Assembly (NCBI GenBank): GCA_012031335.1
Contig: JAAUTT010000078.1
Location: forward strand, 1 to 10,385
Direction of reading: 5' to 3'
Source of the DNA: Bacteroidales bacterium
GTDB lineage: Bacteria > Bacteroidota > Bacteroidia > Bacteroidales > JAAUTT01
Length of the DNA stretch: 10,385 nucleotides
A model generated the notes under the pieces. The model was given only the letters and a program-made list of their open reading frames with translations. It made no database searches and had not been told where the DNA came from. Numbering within the stretch: position 1 is the first letter of the stretch; every line of letters starts with the position of its first letter. Shown piece after piece: positions 1 through 6,884 of the stretch. The position numbers and the translations under genes were made by a program.

Positions 1-936
1 TTCTGTGATTCACAAACAAATATCCCTACTGATTTGTCCATTTGTACGTACGAAGAATAAGTGGAGATGCGTATCGCCGCCCTATCGTGAGCCGAGTCCT
101 GAGTCTGATCGTTTTTCTCTTTTTGTGTTTGTTTCCGCTCACTCTCTGTCGTTTCGTTTTGTTGCACTCTTCTTCTTTCTTTTTTTCAAAATCAGTTTTT
201 AATAATTTTTCAATAATTTGGAAATACTCGGTTTTTGAAAGAACATCAATTAAATTTTTGTATCACTTCTATAATTGTCCTCTGTTATTCTTTTAGTATT
301 ATGCCCAAACCTGGCCGTTTCGTAATCTCTAATATCATCAATTTGACTTTTGTGATATCGTTTACCATCTACTTCGATAATAACAGCACTTCGTTCTTTT
401 AAATCTTTTTCCTTATGATAAATAGTATTCTTTATAACGTTTTTATAATATGGAGCTTCGAAAGAAAAATCAACTCTTCCATTATCACCTCCGTCATTTG
501 TTAAAGTCTTTTTCTCTCTTTGATGCTGAAAAAACTGAATTAAGTATTTTTTATTTGCTGGAATTCCATTAAGAAATGCTCTTTCAAAATTACTTCCTAA
601 ATCTTCCTTATATAATTTCGGAATATCTGGTCTGGCATCAACTATATGTAACGCAGAAAAGAAATCCTCTGATTTAAAATCATTTGATATTAAGTTTAGC
701 TTTGAAGAAGTGTTATAGCTACAAATTGTGGGATTCCCTCTTGTTATAATATTATTTGTAACAGCTAAAAGTGGAGGTATATGTTTAGGGTTTTTTAAAT
801 CTAAATCAGTTATTACATCAAATGTTGAAACGAATTCGAGTAATCCAATAGTTTTAAACTTTAATTCCTTATTGTTTTTTAGCTCAAGGATGCTATCAAA
901 AACTTTTTTAGTAAGATAACTAGCTTTGAATTGCAT
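1..936 (-). CDS. N-terminal part of a large protein with a PD-(D/E)XK-like nuclease domain; frameshifted, runs off left edge
   Basis: An uninterrupted frame runs from the ATG at 936 to a TAA at 250-252 (228 aa). Residues about 145-205 contain NGRVDFSFEAPYY, then AVIIEVDGKRYH and DDIRDYETARFG. This D...ExD layout is seen in the nuclease-like domain at the N-terminus of large superfamily-II helicases of defence loci, so a helicase part to the left of the window is an inference. The stop follows a short A5 run (255-259). Adding one base gives TEDNYRSDTKNLIDVLSKTE and an open frame on to about 187. One more base in the A7 run at 180-186 opens a third frame to the edge (ending DKSVGIFVCESQ). The ATG shares one base with the stop of the 68-residue gene before it (TAATG), so it is the last visible gene of the operon. 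The protein family is uncertain; a C-terminally truncated pseudogene is the alternative. Confidence 0.55.
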
Positions 937-1142
937 TATTTATTTGTAACTACTTTAATTAATCTACCAACGGCTTGCATCAATAATTCAAAATCAGAAG
1001 TACTCAGCTTATCGTATTCAATGTATCTCTTTTTACGGGAATACAAGGATTTTAATCCTGAAATACTAAAAAGAACTTCCAAATATTCATTATATACTTT
1101 TTCTGGAATCTGACAGTCTTGTGCCATTGTGGAAGTAATCAT
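936..1142 (-). CDS. Small protein of unknown function (68 aa)
   Basis: I do not recognise this protein. It is predicted to be helical and soluble, with no membrane segment or cysteine pair; the middle is basic (GLKSLYSRKKRYIEY) and the C-terminus is FELLMQAVGRLIKVVTNK. The ATG at 1142 overlaps the upstream TGA as ATGA, and an internal ATG five codons later is a possible alternative start. Its stop overlaps the next start by one base. This double coupling between two nuclease-like genes makes it likely to be real and translated with them, perhaps as a small subunit or adaptor. That role is inference from position only. Confidence 0.6.
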   Translation of the reverse strand: MITSTMAQDCQIPEKVYNEYLEVLFSISGLKSLYSRKKRYIEYDKLSTSDFELLMQAVGRLIKVVTNK

Positions 1143-2074
1143 TGAAATATATGTGGGATATATATCCAGAATTGTAATCCATTTATCGTTAATGCATCTT
1201 TAACACTGAATCCCATTACTCCCCAGTATAAGAACAATTCGGGATTATTTAACCATTCATTTATCCAAATATCAAGTAATGGCGCTTTATCAGCCCTGCA
1301 TTGTGAGATAAATGTTTCTTTGTTGGTTTTTGTCTTAGGTTGCTGTTTCTCATCTTCTAATTGAATATCCACTTTAGGCTTTTCATTATTGTATTGAACC
1401 CTTATTATACCTCTTACAATTTCAACCGTTTTACCAACAATGTCAGGTATTAAAATTATACCATCATTACATCTGAATAATTTCATCTCAATTAATGAAA
1501 GTGAAAAATTTAATCCCGGGGAGGATTGAATAGTATCGGACAAAAGCATCAGATTAGGTGATATTTTATCACCAACAATACTCAGTTTTAAACATCCTTC
1601 GTTCAGTTTTTTATTCAGCTGTTCTATTAAATCGGTACTTTTACCCGGAAATTCTTTTTTGATTATTTCTTCTAATGATAAAATTTTATTACTGTTTATA
1701 CTTTTTTGGGAAGTTATTATGGCATCATTTAAATCCATAAAATTCCACTTACTTAATTCCTTGGCGTAATCAATAACTTGAGCTAATACTGTTCTTGATT
1801 TTTCAGGATTCCTCCAGAGCTTTGTTTCAACAACAATTAAATCTGCTTCAGATGTTAATAATAATACATCAATAAAACCTGCTCCGCTATCTATTTCTCT
1901 ACCTAATGAAATAATTTTCAGATTCGAATCAAATGGATTTTCAATAGGATAACATTGAGGGTTTTCATGAATAATATTTTGAAGCCAATCTTCACTAAAA
2001 GTAGAGGTAGATTCATCAATTCTTGTGAGTTCCCTGGATTTGGTTCCGGAAATGATTAAAGGTTTTATGATCAT
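1139..2074 (-). CDS. PD-(D/E)XK family nuclease, NucS/DUF91-like
   Basis: This is a complete 311-aa ORF with the ordered signature of a PD-(D/E)XK core. E28 lies in a helix (SEDWLQNIIHENPQCYP), D69 in GFIDVLLLTSEADL, E83 and K85 in VVETKLWRNP, and Q99 in LAQVIDYAKEL. The stretch 'DVLLL..DLIVVETKLWRNPE.....AQVIDYAKELSKW' matches a widespread uncharacterised family related to the NucS/DUF91 nucleases. All expected catalytic residues are present, so DNA (or RNA) cleavage is plausible. The C-terminal third (from about 215) is a variable domain with a charged linker (EDEKQQPKTKTNKE) and an aromatic-rich end. It starts four bases inside the upstream gene and ends in an ATGA overlap with the next, so it is an internal operon gene. 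The substrate cannot be told from the sequence. Confidence 0.75.
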   Translation of the reverse strand: MIIKPLIISGTKSRELTRIDESTSTFSEDWLQNIIHENPQCYPIENPFDSNLKIISLGREIDSGAGFIDVLLLTSEADLIVVETKLWRNPEKSRTVLAQVIDYAKELSKWNFMDLNDAIITSQKSINSNKILSLEEIIKKEFPGKSTDLIEQLNKKLNEGCLKLSIVGDKISPNLMLLSDTIQSSPGLNFSLSLIEMKLFRCNDGIILIPDIVGKTVEIVRGIIRVQYNNEKPKVDIQLEDEKQQPKTKTNKETFISQCRADKAPLLDIWINEWLNNPELFLYWGVMGFSVKDALTINGLQFWIYIPHIFQ

Positions 2075-2730
2075 GATGTAGGTTTTAGTTTTGTTTTATT
2101 TAATTTCTGGTATTTCCAGATTTCAAAATCCAAATCTCTTAACGGATAATTGATTTTATAAGCTGCTTTTTCCAAAATATAAAGAGATTGAACAGCTGTA
2201 ACTTCTTTTCCAATAACATTTGAGATAAATGCTTTTATATGAACATCGGGTTTTGTTGTCTGTGCACCAAAAAGCATCCTTAAGTATTGAAAACCTGCTA
2301 ATCCGAAACCTTTTATTCCTAAAAAATACGCATCTCCAGGTCTTGCATTTTCGGCCCAGTTTTTACACCTAGTTAATTGGTCACCCGATTCATCATTAGC
2401 TATTTCAAGTAGCAAGTACTCACAAACCTCTTTTATTATTATCTCACGCTCAGTATGATTATAGTTCAATTCTGCATTAATAAATTCACCTTCTGAATAT
2501 TTTTTGATCAATTTCAGGAGATCTTCAATATTAAAGCAACTTGGATTGTTAATTCTAAATCTTTCAACTCTGGGTTTTACAACTTCTTCATATTTTCTGT
2601 TTAATGACAGCACACAATCCAGAATATTTAATGAAGGATTTTTCCAATCATAATTTGAGTTAGGTATTACTTTAGTAAATCTATTTTTTAATTCATTAGC
2701 AACTCTATCGATATCAGATATTATTATCAT
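2071..2730 (-). CDS. HhH-GPD (endonuclease III-like DNA glycosylase fold) protein
   Basis: A complete 219-aa ORF. The helix-hairpin-helix lies at residues 138-154 (GIKGFGLAGFQYLRMLFG) and is followed by KPDVHIKAF (160-168). Its Asp162 matches the conserved catalytic Asp of the endonuclease III/MutY superfamily ('GVGxKTA...VDTHV'). The Lys that makes bifunctional glycosylases cut the backbone (in GxKTA) is replaced: here the hairpin reads GFGLAG. It would therefore be a monofunctional glycosylase or a DNA-binding relative. I see no Fe-S cysteine cluster: only C39, C65, C103 and C122, scattered. The N-terminal half (DCVLSLNRKYEEVVKPRVERF) resembles the N-terminal helices of this fold. It overlaps the HEPN gene by 17 bases and the nuclease gene by four. 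Placement between an RNase-like gene and a nuclease suggests recognition of modified or foreign DNA; that is inference. Confidence 0.65.
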   Translation of the reverse strand: MIIISDIDRVANELKNRFTKVIPNSNYDWKNPSLNILDCVLSLNRKYEEVVKPRVERFRINNPSCFNIEDLLKLIKKYSEGEFINAELNYNHTEREIIIKEVCEYLLLEIANDESGDQLTRCKNWAENARPGDAYFLGIKGFGLAGFQYLRMLFGAQTTKPDVHIKAFISNVIGKEVTAVQSLYILEKAAYKINYPLRDLDFEIWKYQKLNKTKLKPTS

Positions 2731-3127
2731 TTACAAATATTTTTGTTTCAAGATGATTAATTATGCTTTGAATCTGTTCTATAATTTTAGGTTCAATTGA
2801 ATTTATCTCTCCATGAACAACTAGATTTCTGAACCTATTAATGTTTTTGAGGTCATGATATTGCTTTTCATTAATTAAAAGCTGACGAAATAAACCATAT
2901 ATCAATGAATTTAAACTATCAAGCTTTTCTTGTCCCCTATTATTAATAAAGTTTACATTCTTTTCTTTAGCAATTTTACGAATGAGCTGTTCAAGTTCAA
3001 TAAACTTATCTAAAAATTTAATCCTTGGTATAGTATTAATTGATTCTTTTTCAAAGGCCTCATTATCCTCTTTTATAAGTTTAGCAGCAGTAAGTTTTAT
3101 TTTATTTGGATTTATTATGTATATCAC
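2714..3127 (-). CDS. HEPN-domain protein; probably the C-terminal half of a membrane-anchored HEPN protein
   Basis: The frame is open for 137 codons from a GTG at 3125-3127 that follows a T9 run; no ATG lies near. Residues 36-130 form a helical bundle ending in NINRFRNLVVHGEI, where R100-N-x3-H105 is the Rx4H motif of HEPN RNases, with the usual polar residue after Arg. HEPN domains with this motif are typical RNA-cleaving effectors of abortive-infection and toxin systems. The first residues (VIYIINPNKIKLTAAKLIKE) read as the end of a transmembrane helix plus a basic juxtamembrane stretch. This fits them being continuous with the membrane segment encoded just upstream in another frame. Removing one T from the T9 run (3128-3136) joins the two into a 249-aa protein, a layout I recall from intact homologues. 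A separate GTG-started protein is possible but less likely. Confidence 0.65.
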   Translation of the reverse strand: MIYIINPNKIKLTAAKLIKEDNEAFEKESINTIPRIKFLDKFIELEQLIRKIAKEKNVNFINNRGQEKLDSLNSLIYGLFRQLLINEKQYHDLKNINRFRNLVVHGEINSIEPKIIEQIQSIINHLETKIFVNDNNI

Positions 3128-3464
3128 AAAAAAAAATAGCTAAAGCAATTGTTATAAAATTAATCAATCCAACAAATCCAGTTAAAATTCCTAACCAATA
3201 GCCCAGTTGATATCCATTAAGAAACAATAAACTTAAACTGGATGCAATTGATATTCCCGTTAAAACAAGGAGTGCAAATATTCTTCTGTAATATTGATTT
3301 TTAATCTCATTATTTATCTCTTCGAGAGTTTCATCCAGTTCAACTGCTTTATCTAATCTTTCATAAGCAAAGAATAATCCTGCCGTTAAAAATCCGGTAA
3401 AAGCTGCAATTGATTGAGCTGAAGAACTGAATAACCAATATATGTTATCGGGTCCGTTTTGCAT
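3102..3464 (-). CDS. Three-helix membrane segment, N-terminal half of a TM-HEPN protein
   Basis: First gene of the leftward operon, 120 codons from an ATG at 3464. Hydrophobic helices lie at about residues 9-33 (YWLFSSSAQSIAAFTGFL), 61-84 (FALLVLTGISIASSLSLL) and 87-112. An acidic loop at about 35-57 (ERLDKAVELDETLEEINNEI) is presumably cytoplasmic. There is no cleavable signal peptide; the first helix is an anchor. The ORF ends soon after the T9 run with the hydrophilic tail CDIHNKSK, which cuts helix three short. With T8 the reading continues AIFFVIYIINPNKIK into the HEPN domain. The full protein would place an RNase-like domain at the inner membrane, as in membrane-tethered abortive-infection effectors. 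No nuclease motif is in this half itself. Confidence 0.65.
   Translation of the reverse strand: MQNGPDNIYWLFSSSAQSIAAFTGFLTAGLFFAYERLDKAVELDETLEEINNEIKNQYYRRIFALLVLTGISIASSLSLLFLNGYQLGYWLGILTGFVGLINFITIALAIFFCDIHNKSK
3128..3136 (-). other. T9 run (A9 on plus strand) at the TM/HEPN frame boundary
   Basis: Nine consecutive T residues on the coding strand lie exactly where the membrane frame leaves the HEPN frame. One T fewer fuses the frames. Candidates are a sequencing error, phase variation, or transcriptional slippage. Confidence 0.6.
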
Positions 3465-3820
3465 TAGTTTTGATATACTAATTTTCCAAAGACGTTAAAA
3501 GTAATCAAGTTGAAATTAGGATCACAATATACAAATAATTCTCTTCAATTATTTTTCCAAAATAACTGTCATTCATTCAAAAGCACCACTGTAGTGTGAT
3601 TCAAGCTAAAATAATTTACAGGTAAAAAGAAATGGTAAGTATTACATGAACTTAGATTTAATCTGAAAACACTTAAAAACAGAATGTTATTTTTACTAAC
3701 CCCAACACTAACCCAATAACTGGCGGGTGCCTGCTTGTGCCCCCAAATAATTGATTCATGAATTTCATGAACTATTTTTCATTTACTTTTAATTTTAATA
3801 TATTTTACAGGAAAATAACT
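3465..3820. other. Divergent intergenic region between the defence-like operon and membrane gene copy 1
   Basis: These 356 bases must hold the leftward operon promoter and the leader of the rightward membrane gene. I found no convincing -33/-7 pair and no ORF with protein-like character. From about 3769 the sequence (GAACTATTTTTCAT, then an AT-rich run) is also present in front of the second membrane-gene copy at about 6835. Confidence 0.5.
3755..3771. promoter_or_regulatory. 17-bp palindrome upstream of membrane gene copy 1
   Basis: TTCATGAA-T-TTCATGAA: each half is itself a perfect 8-bp palindrome and the whole is symmetric around one base. It lies about 50 bases before the ATG of copy 1 and is absent from the equivalent place before copy 2. 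It could be an operator; no regulator is identified. Confidence 0.3.
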
Positions 3821-4482
3821 ATGACAAACATTATTCGGTTTCAACTAACTCTGATACAAAGTATATTACTTATGGCTTACGGGATTGGAATGCTTTTTTC
3901 AATATTTTTTTAATTCCGGTTTTTGGTGGTAATGATTTTTGCAATTATTCTGTTTTCAGGGAATTTACGTCTTGGGAGTCTATTTCCCATTGCCTTTGCA
4001 ATTCTTCTAATTGGATATATTTTTAGAATTCAGCACTGGGTTGGCTCTGCTTTTATACTATCTATCGGAATACTAATTTTTGTTATAGCAACCACTCTAA
4101 AACTCATTAATAATGCTTATGAATTAAGCCTTATTCTTTTATACATCACCTGCTTGATCTTTGCTTTAGCTATGTTATTAAAGATTTTTCACTATCCATT
4201 TTTTTTGGATTTTTTATTATTGGGTTTATATCTCTTTCAATTTCTTATTTAATAAGATTTGTATTAAAATCTTATAAAAACTTTGAAGATTATAATAAAC
4301 TTTTACTGGTGATCTTCTGGTCTGCGGATGCTGTTTTTTACATATTCCATTGGTTTGGAGGAGATTTACTACATGTTTTAACTATTATTCTCTTTTGGAC
4401 ATGGTTAATTTATTCTTTGGTCAGGGAAATTAATAAGAAGAAATCAATTACTAATAAACTGAAAAATGGATTCATTGCCTAA
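3821..4482 (+). pseudogene. GldL-like polytopic membrane protein, copy 1 (frameshifted)
   Basis: Reading starts at ATG 3821 (MTNIIRFQLTLIQSILLMAY) and meets a TAA at about 3912. The middle is open as a 109-codon frame (3923-4252), and the last part (about 4210-4482) is in a third frame ending KNGFIA. Alignment with copy 2 places the lesions in the T7 run near 3909-3915, at GG near 3928-3929, and in the T8 run at 4201-4208; adding a T there gives HYPFFFGFFIIGF against HYPYQFEFFITGF. The reconstructed protein is about 220 aa with six or more membrane helices. It has three motifs with His followed by an aromatic residue: FRIQHWVGS, LKIFHYPFF and YIFHWFGGD. The spacing and the 'K.xHW.G' motif recall the N-terminal membrane part of the Bacteroidota gliding/secretion protein GldL. 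That relationship is only suggestive and the function is unknown. Confidence 0.6.
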
Positions 4483-4610
4483 ACTTTTCGTACTGGGATT
4501 GTAGTGAGAGCTTAGAATGCCTCAGCCACCAATAATGAGTTGCCTGAGGCTATATACGGCAACGACAACGGGAAACTCAGTCACCAATCTAAGCTGACCA
4601 TTAATACCGT
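4483..4610. other. Short intergenic stretch with hairpin
   Basis: Composition is clearly richer in G+C than the flanks. Apart from the inverted repeat at 4519-4550, no feature is recognised. Both strands give short open stretches but no known family. Confidence 0.3.
4519..4550. repeat. Inverted repeat, hairpin-forming
   Basis: GCCTCAG (4519-4525) pairs with CTGAGGC (4544-4550); the arms extend to about 10 of 12 pairs, with a loop of roughly eight bases. It lies 37 bases after the stop of membrane gene copy 1, so it could help end that transcript, but there is no following T run. The decamer TGCCTGAGGC recurs at 5018-5027, just after the abiEii stop. Confidence 0.4.
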
Positions 4611-4919
4611 TTACAAATCCACCCCTCCACTGCAATCAAGACATGCAAGTGCGTATGCGTCATATTCATCATAAGCCGGGCCCGGTATTCCGTTAATTAC
4701 AATTATCCGGTCAAGCCTTATAAGTGAACCTGTATCCAATAATAAATACTCCGCATTTTCTTTATTCCTTACTATGCTTTCAATTTTGCCTTTTGCATCT
4801 TCAAGATTATTGTTTTTGTCAAAAAAGAAAACTATACTATCCGACTTTTCTTTTTCCTGTTCAATAAGATCGAAAAAAGAAGGATTTATGGGACTATATG
4901 TATTTCCATATTGAATTTT
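4611..4919 (-). pseudogene. Orphan coding remnant, about 102 codons, unknown family
   Basis: The minus frame is open from 4919 to a TAA at 4611-4613 and reads like real protein: NPSFFDLIEQEKEKSD, SIVFFFDKNNNLEDAKG, ENAEYLLLDTGSLIRLDR, and the end PAYDEYDAYALACLDCSGG. No ATG, GTG or TTG occurs in its first 50 or so codons. The codon just before it is a TAA (4920-4922), and the same frame before that stop reads KPYWPDPVY, which also looks coded. It is probably the 3' part of a gene broken by a nonsense change and upstream loss. I do not recognise it; there is no transmembrane segment. It lies between the abiE pair and membrane gene copy 1. Confidence 0.45.
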
Positions 4920-5041
4920 TTAATAAACAGGATCGGGCCAGTAAGGTTTTGTCCTCTTTCAATCATTTATCAACCATGATAAGTATTAGATTGTTCACCG
5001 GGTAGAATTACTGGATGTGCCTGAGGCCGGAAATTTCTTAG

Positions 5042-5962
5042 TTATGATTTCAGTTTTTCTTCTAAAACTTTTACAAATTCTGCATGTTTTTTAGGATTGG
5101 TTTCCTTCAGCTTTTTAAGATTTTCAAGTTTCCATTTAACCGCAGGAAAATCTTTCAGATTCTCAACAGGAAATAGCTTCCAATCGGGTTCACCATTTTT
5201 AAAACTTAACAGGAAAGATTTATCTGTTTCTTTTAATTTGGAATGAATTTCATTTAAAAGTCTTTTTCGGGTGTTTTCGTATTCTTCATATGAAAACGGG
5301 GCTGCAGTCATTCCGGAAAATTGATTTTCAAAAGTTTCTTTTTGATCTGAAAGATGAGGAAACAACACTTCATTTATTGGGCGCATATGACTTAGAAGAG
5401 CTGTGAGAAAACCAATTTTTATATCATCAGTGTAACCTTCATTTTCAAATAATAAATGAACATCAAACAGGTCGCGCGGATGCTGTCTGTCCAAAGCTGC
5501 ACAAATTTTTCCTCCATAAAGTTCTGCTTGCGATACTACATTTATGGCAGCAAACTTTTTAAATTCTTTCTGAACTGTTTCTGAAACCTGAAGTAAGCGA
5601 ACAGGTTGTATAATTCCCCGGGTTGTGGAATTAACCTCAATTTTGATTTGAGCTTTGTCCAGTTGACAATGAAGTTTAATATCTTCGTTTTCTCTCAGGG
5701 CAGGAGTAACTGTTAAATTCTTAACTGATTTTTCCAGATTCTGCTTGATTCGACTCAGTCCTTCAGAAATATTATGCAAAGCAGTTGATCTGTCATCAAA
5801 AGGTAAATATGTCAAATCGATATCTACCGATAATCTTGGCATATCCAGAACAAACAGATTGATGGCAGTGCCTCCTTTTAGAGCAAATATTTTTTCTTTT
5901 GCCACATGTGGTAATACCTGTAAAAGAAGGTCAGCCTGAGCCCAGTATTTAGCGAAGATCAT
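5042..5962 (-). CDS. abiEii: AbiEii toxin, nucleotidyltransferase (type IV toxin-antitoxin)
   Basis: An intact 306-aa ORF with the nucleotidyltransferase signature of the AbiEii/AbiGii (DUF1814) family. FALKGGTAINLF (27-37) holds the GG(T/S) turn, and RLSVDIDLTYLP (43-54) the paired Asp47/Asp49 that bind the metal-nucleotide. ELYGGKICAALDRQHPRDLFDVHLLF (147-172) holds the conserved Lys152 and the R-D-x2-D motif with Asp164 and Asp167. Family members transfer nucleotides (to tRNA ends in the MenT relatives; AbiEii itself binds GTP) and halt growth on phage infection. The ATG overlaps the antitoxin stop as ATGA, the normal antitoxin-first coupling. Length is normal and no lesion is seen, so the toxin gene looks functional, which would require a working antitoxin. 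Confidence 0.9.
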   Translation of the reverse strand: MIFAKYWAQADLLLQVLPHVAKEKIFALKGGTAINLFVLDMPRLSVDIDLTYLPFDDRSTALHNISEGLSRIKQNLEKSVKNLTVTPALRENEDIKLHCQLDKAQIKIEVNSTTRGIIQPVRLLQVSETVQKEFKKFAAINVVSQAELYGGKICAALDRQHPRDLFDVHLLFENEGYTDDIKIGFLTALLSHMRPINEVLFPHLSDQKETFENQFSGMTAAPFSYEEYENTRKRLLNEIHSKLKETDKSFLLSFKNGEPDWKLFPVENLKDFPAVKWKLENLKKLKETNPKKHAEFVKVLEEKLKS

Positions 5963-6722
5963 AATCCTGCCAGTTCTTTAGGTATAGAAATATTAAACTG
6001 GGAAACATATATACCGCCTTTTACGACACTTCGGTCACCATGGCCAAGAGAAATTTTTGAAAGATCGATAAAAGAAAGCCATTGGTGATTAGCTTTATGG
6101 GCCATGTAAAGAAAAAGTCTTTTTACTTTTACAGACTTGCATAATTCAAGTAATTGCTGAAGTTCACCAGGACGTAAATTTGTTAAACCTTCAAATAATT
6201 GATAACATTCAATTAGATCAAACTGATCGGGCGCCAGGTACAAACATTCAAGTATTGCTCTTTCCGGTGAAGATATTTGAATAGAGAAATTTTTTTCTTC
6301 ATTTTTAACCAATCCGATTTCAGAGGGGAGCATTGAAGTTTTTATGTGTTCTATCTTTACATTCCAGTTATATTGAAGGAACCATACAGGTAATTTTATT
6401 TGAGGAGAAAACAGGTGAAGAGTTTCTTCACCTAAGCGAACATAATGAGCCAATCCCTGCAATGATAGGGCGGAAGGACCACCAACATGGACCGGTAAAT
6501 TAGCCTGGGTTTGTATTGCAAAAAGCCCTCCTTGCCATTGAACCTGATCTTTTGGTCTTTTAAATGCTCCTGTTCCAACACTTTCTAACCATCCGCTCTT
6601 ACGATAATACTTTTGAAGGTCATAAGAGATTCCTTTTTTTTCCAGCCATGAAGCTAATAAGACCGTTCCGGGTATATGTTCCTCTAAAGGTTCTTTAATT
6701 TTTTATCTGTATTGGTAGTCAT
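5959..6722 (-). CDS. abiEi: AbiEi antitoxin/transcriptional repressor (one frameshift after the start)
   Basis: The uninterrupted frame reads from about 6697 to a TGA at 5959, but the only suitable ATG, at 6722 (MTTNTDKK), is in another frame. One added A in the A6 run at 6699-6704 joins them into a 254-aa protein. The N-terminal winged helix is typical of AbiEi: TVLLASWLEKKGISYDLQKY, RKSGWLESVGTGAFKR, and WQGGLFAIQTQANLPVHVGG. The rest (from about residue 88) is the toxin-neutralising domain, with SSPERAILECLYLAP and KRLFLYMAHKANHQW. A start at the in-frame TTG 6462 would discard the whole DNA-binding domain, so I reject it. AbiEi blocks AbiEii action and represses its own operon through two inverted repeats. 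Two matching repeats lie at and before this start. Confidence 0.82.
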
Positions 6723-6730
6723 ACTACCAA
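6712..6730 (-). promoter_or_regulatory. AbiEi operator 1
   Basis: Perfect inverted repeat TTGGTAG-N5-CTACCAA overlapping the abiEi start codon. Its core GGTAGTCATACTACC matches the core of operator 2 at 13 of 15 positions. The centre-to-centre distance is 72 bp, close to seven helical turns, which would suit cooperative binding. Confidence 0.65.
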
Positions 6731-6777
6731 AAATAGAATATTTTTAATGTTAAACCAAGAATTTCATTAAATAATTA

Positions 6778-6785
6778 CAAACTTA
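6778..6785 (-). promoter_or_regulatory. Predicted -7 element of the abiE promoter
   Basis: TAAGTTTG on the minus strand matches the Bacteroidota -7 consensus TAnnTTTG. TTTCAA at the expected upstream distance is a weak -33. This predicts a leader of about 50 bases before the ATG at 6722. Operator 2 fills the spacer. Confidence 0.4.
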
Positions 6786-6803
6786 GGTAATAATACTACC
6801 TAA
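6783..6803 (-). promoter_or_regulatory. AbiEi operator 2
   Basis: Inverted repeat TTAGGTA-N7-TACCTAA with core GGTAATAATACTACC. It abuts and overlaps the predicted -7 element (6778-6785), so a bound repressor would cover the promoter. Confidence 0.65.
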
Positions 6804-6884
6804 ATTGAAATAATTTTAATGATACTATGTTAATGAACTATTTTTCATTTTAATATAATTTTTATATTTTCAAGAAAATTATCT

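Noticed and set aside
5..296. Overlapping plus-strand ORFs at the left edge with hydrophobic, Phe- and Ser-rich sequence
   Set aside because: They are antisense to the nuclease-domain gene and its restored extension; the hydrophobicity comes from reading A-rich coding sequence backwards.
931..1113. Plus-strand 60-codon ORF
   Set aside because: It is the antisense shadow of the 68-residue gene, which has overlapping starts and stops with its neighbours.
4519..4550. Intrinsic terminator after membrane gene copy 1
   Set aside because: The hairpin is convincing but no T run follows in either direction, so I list it only as an inverted repeat.
5959..6462. Short 167-aa antitoxin starting at TTG 6462
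   Set aside because: The same frame carries AbiEi winged-helix sequence up to about 6697, and the operator lies at 6712-6730.
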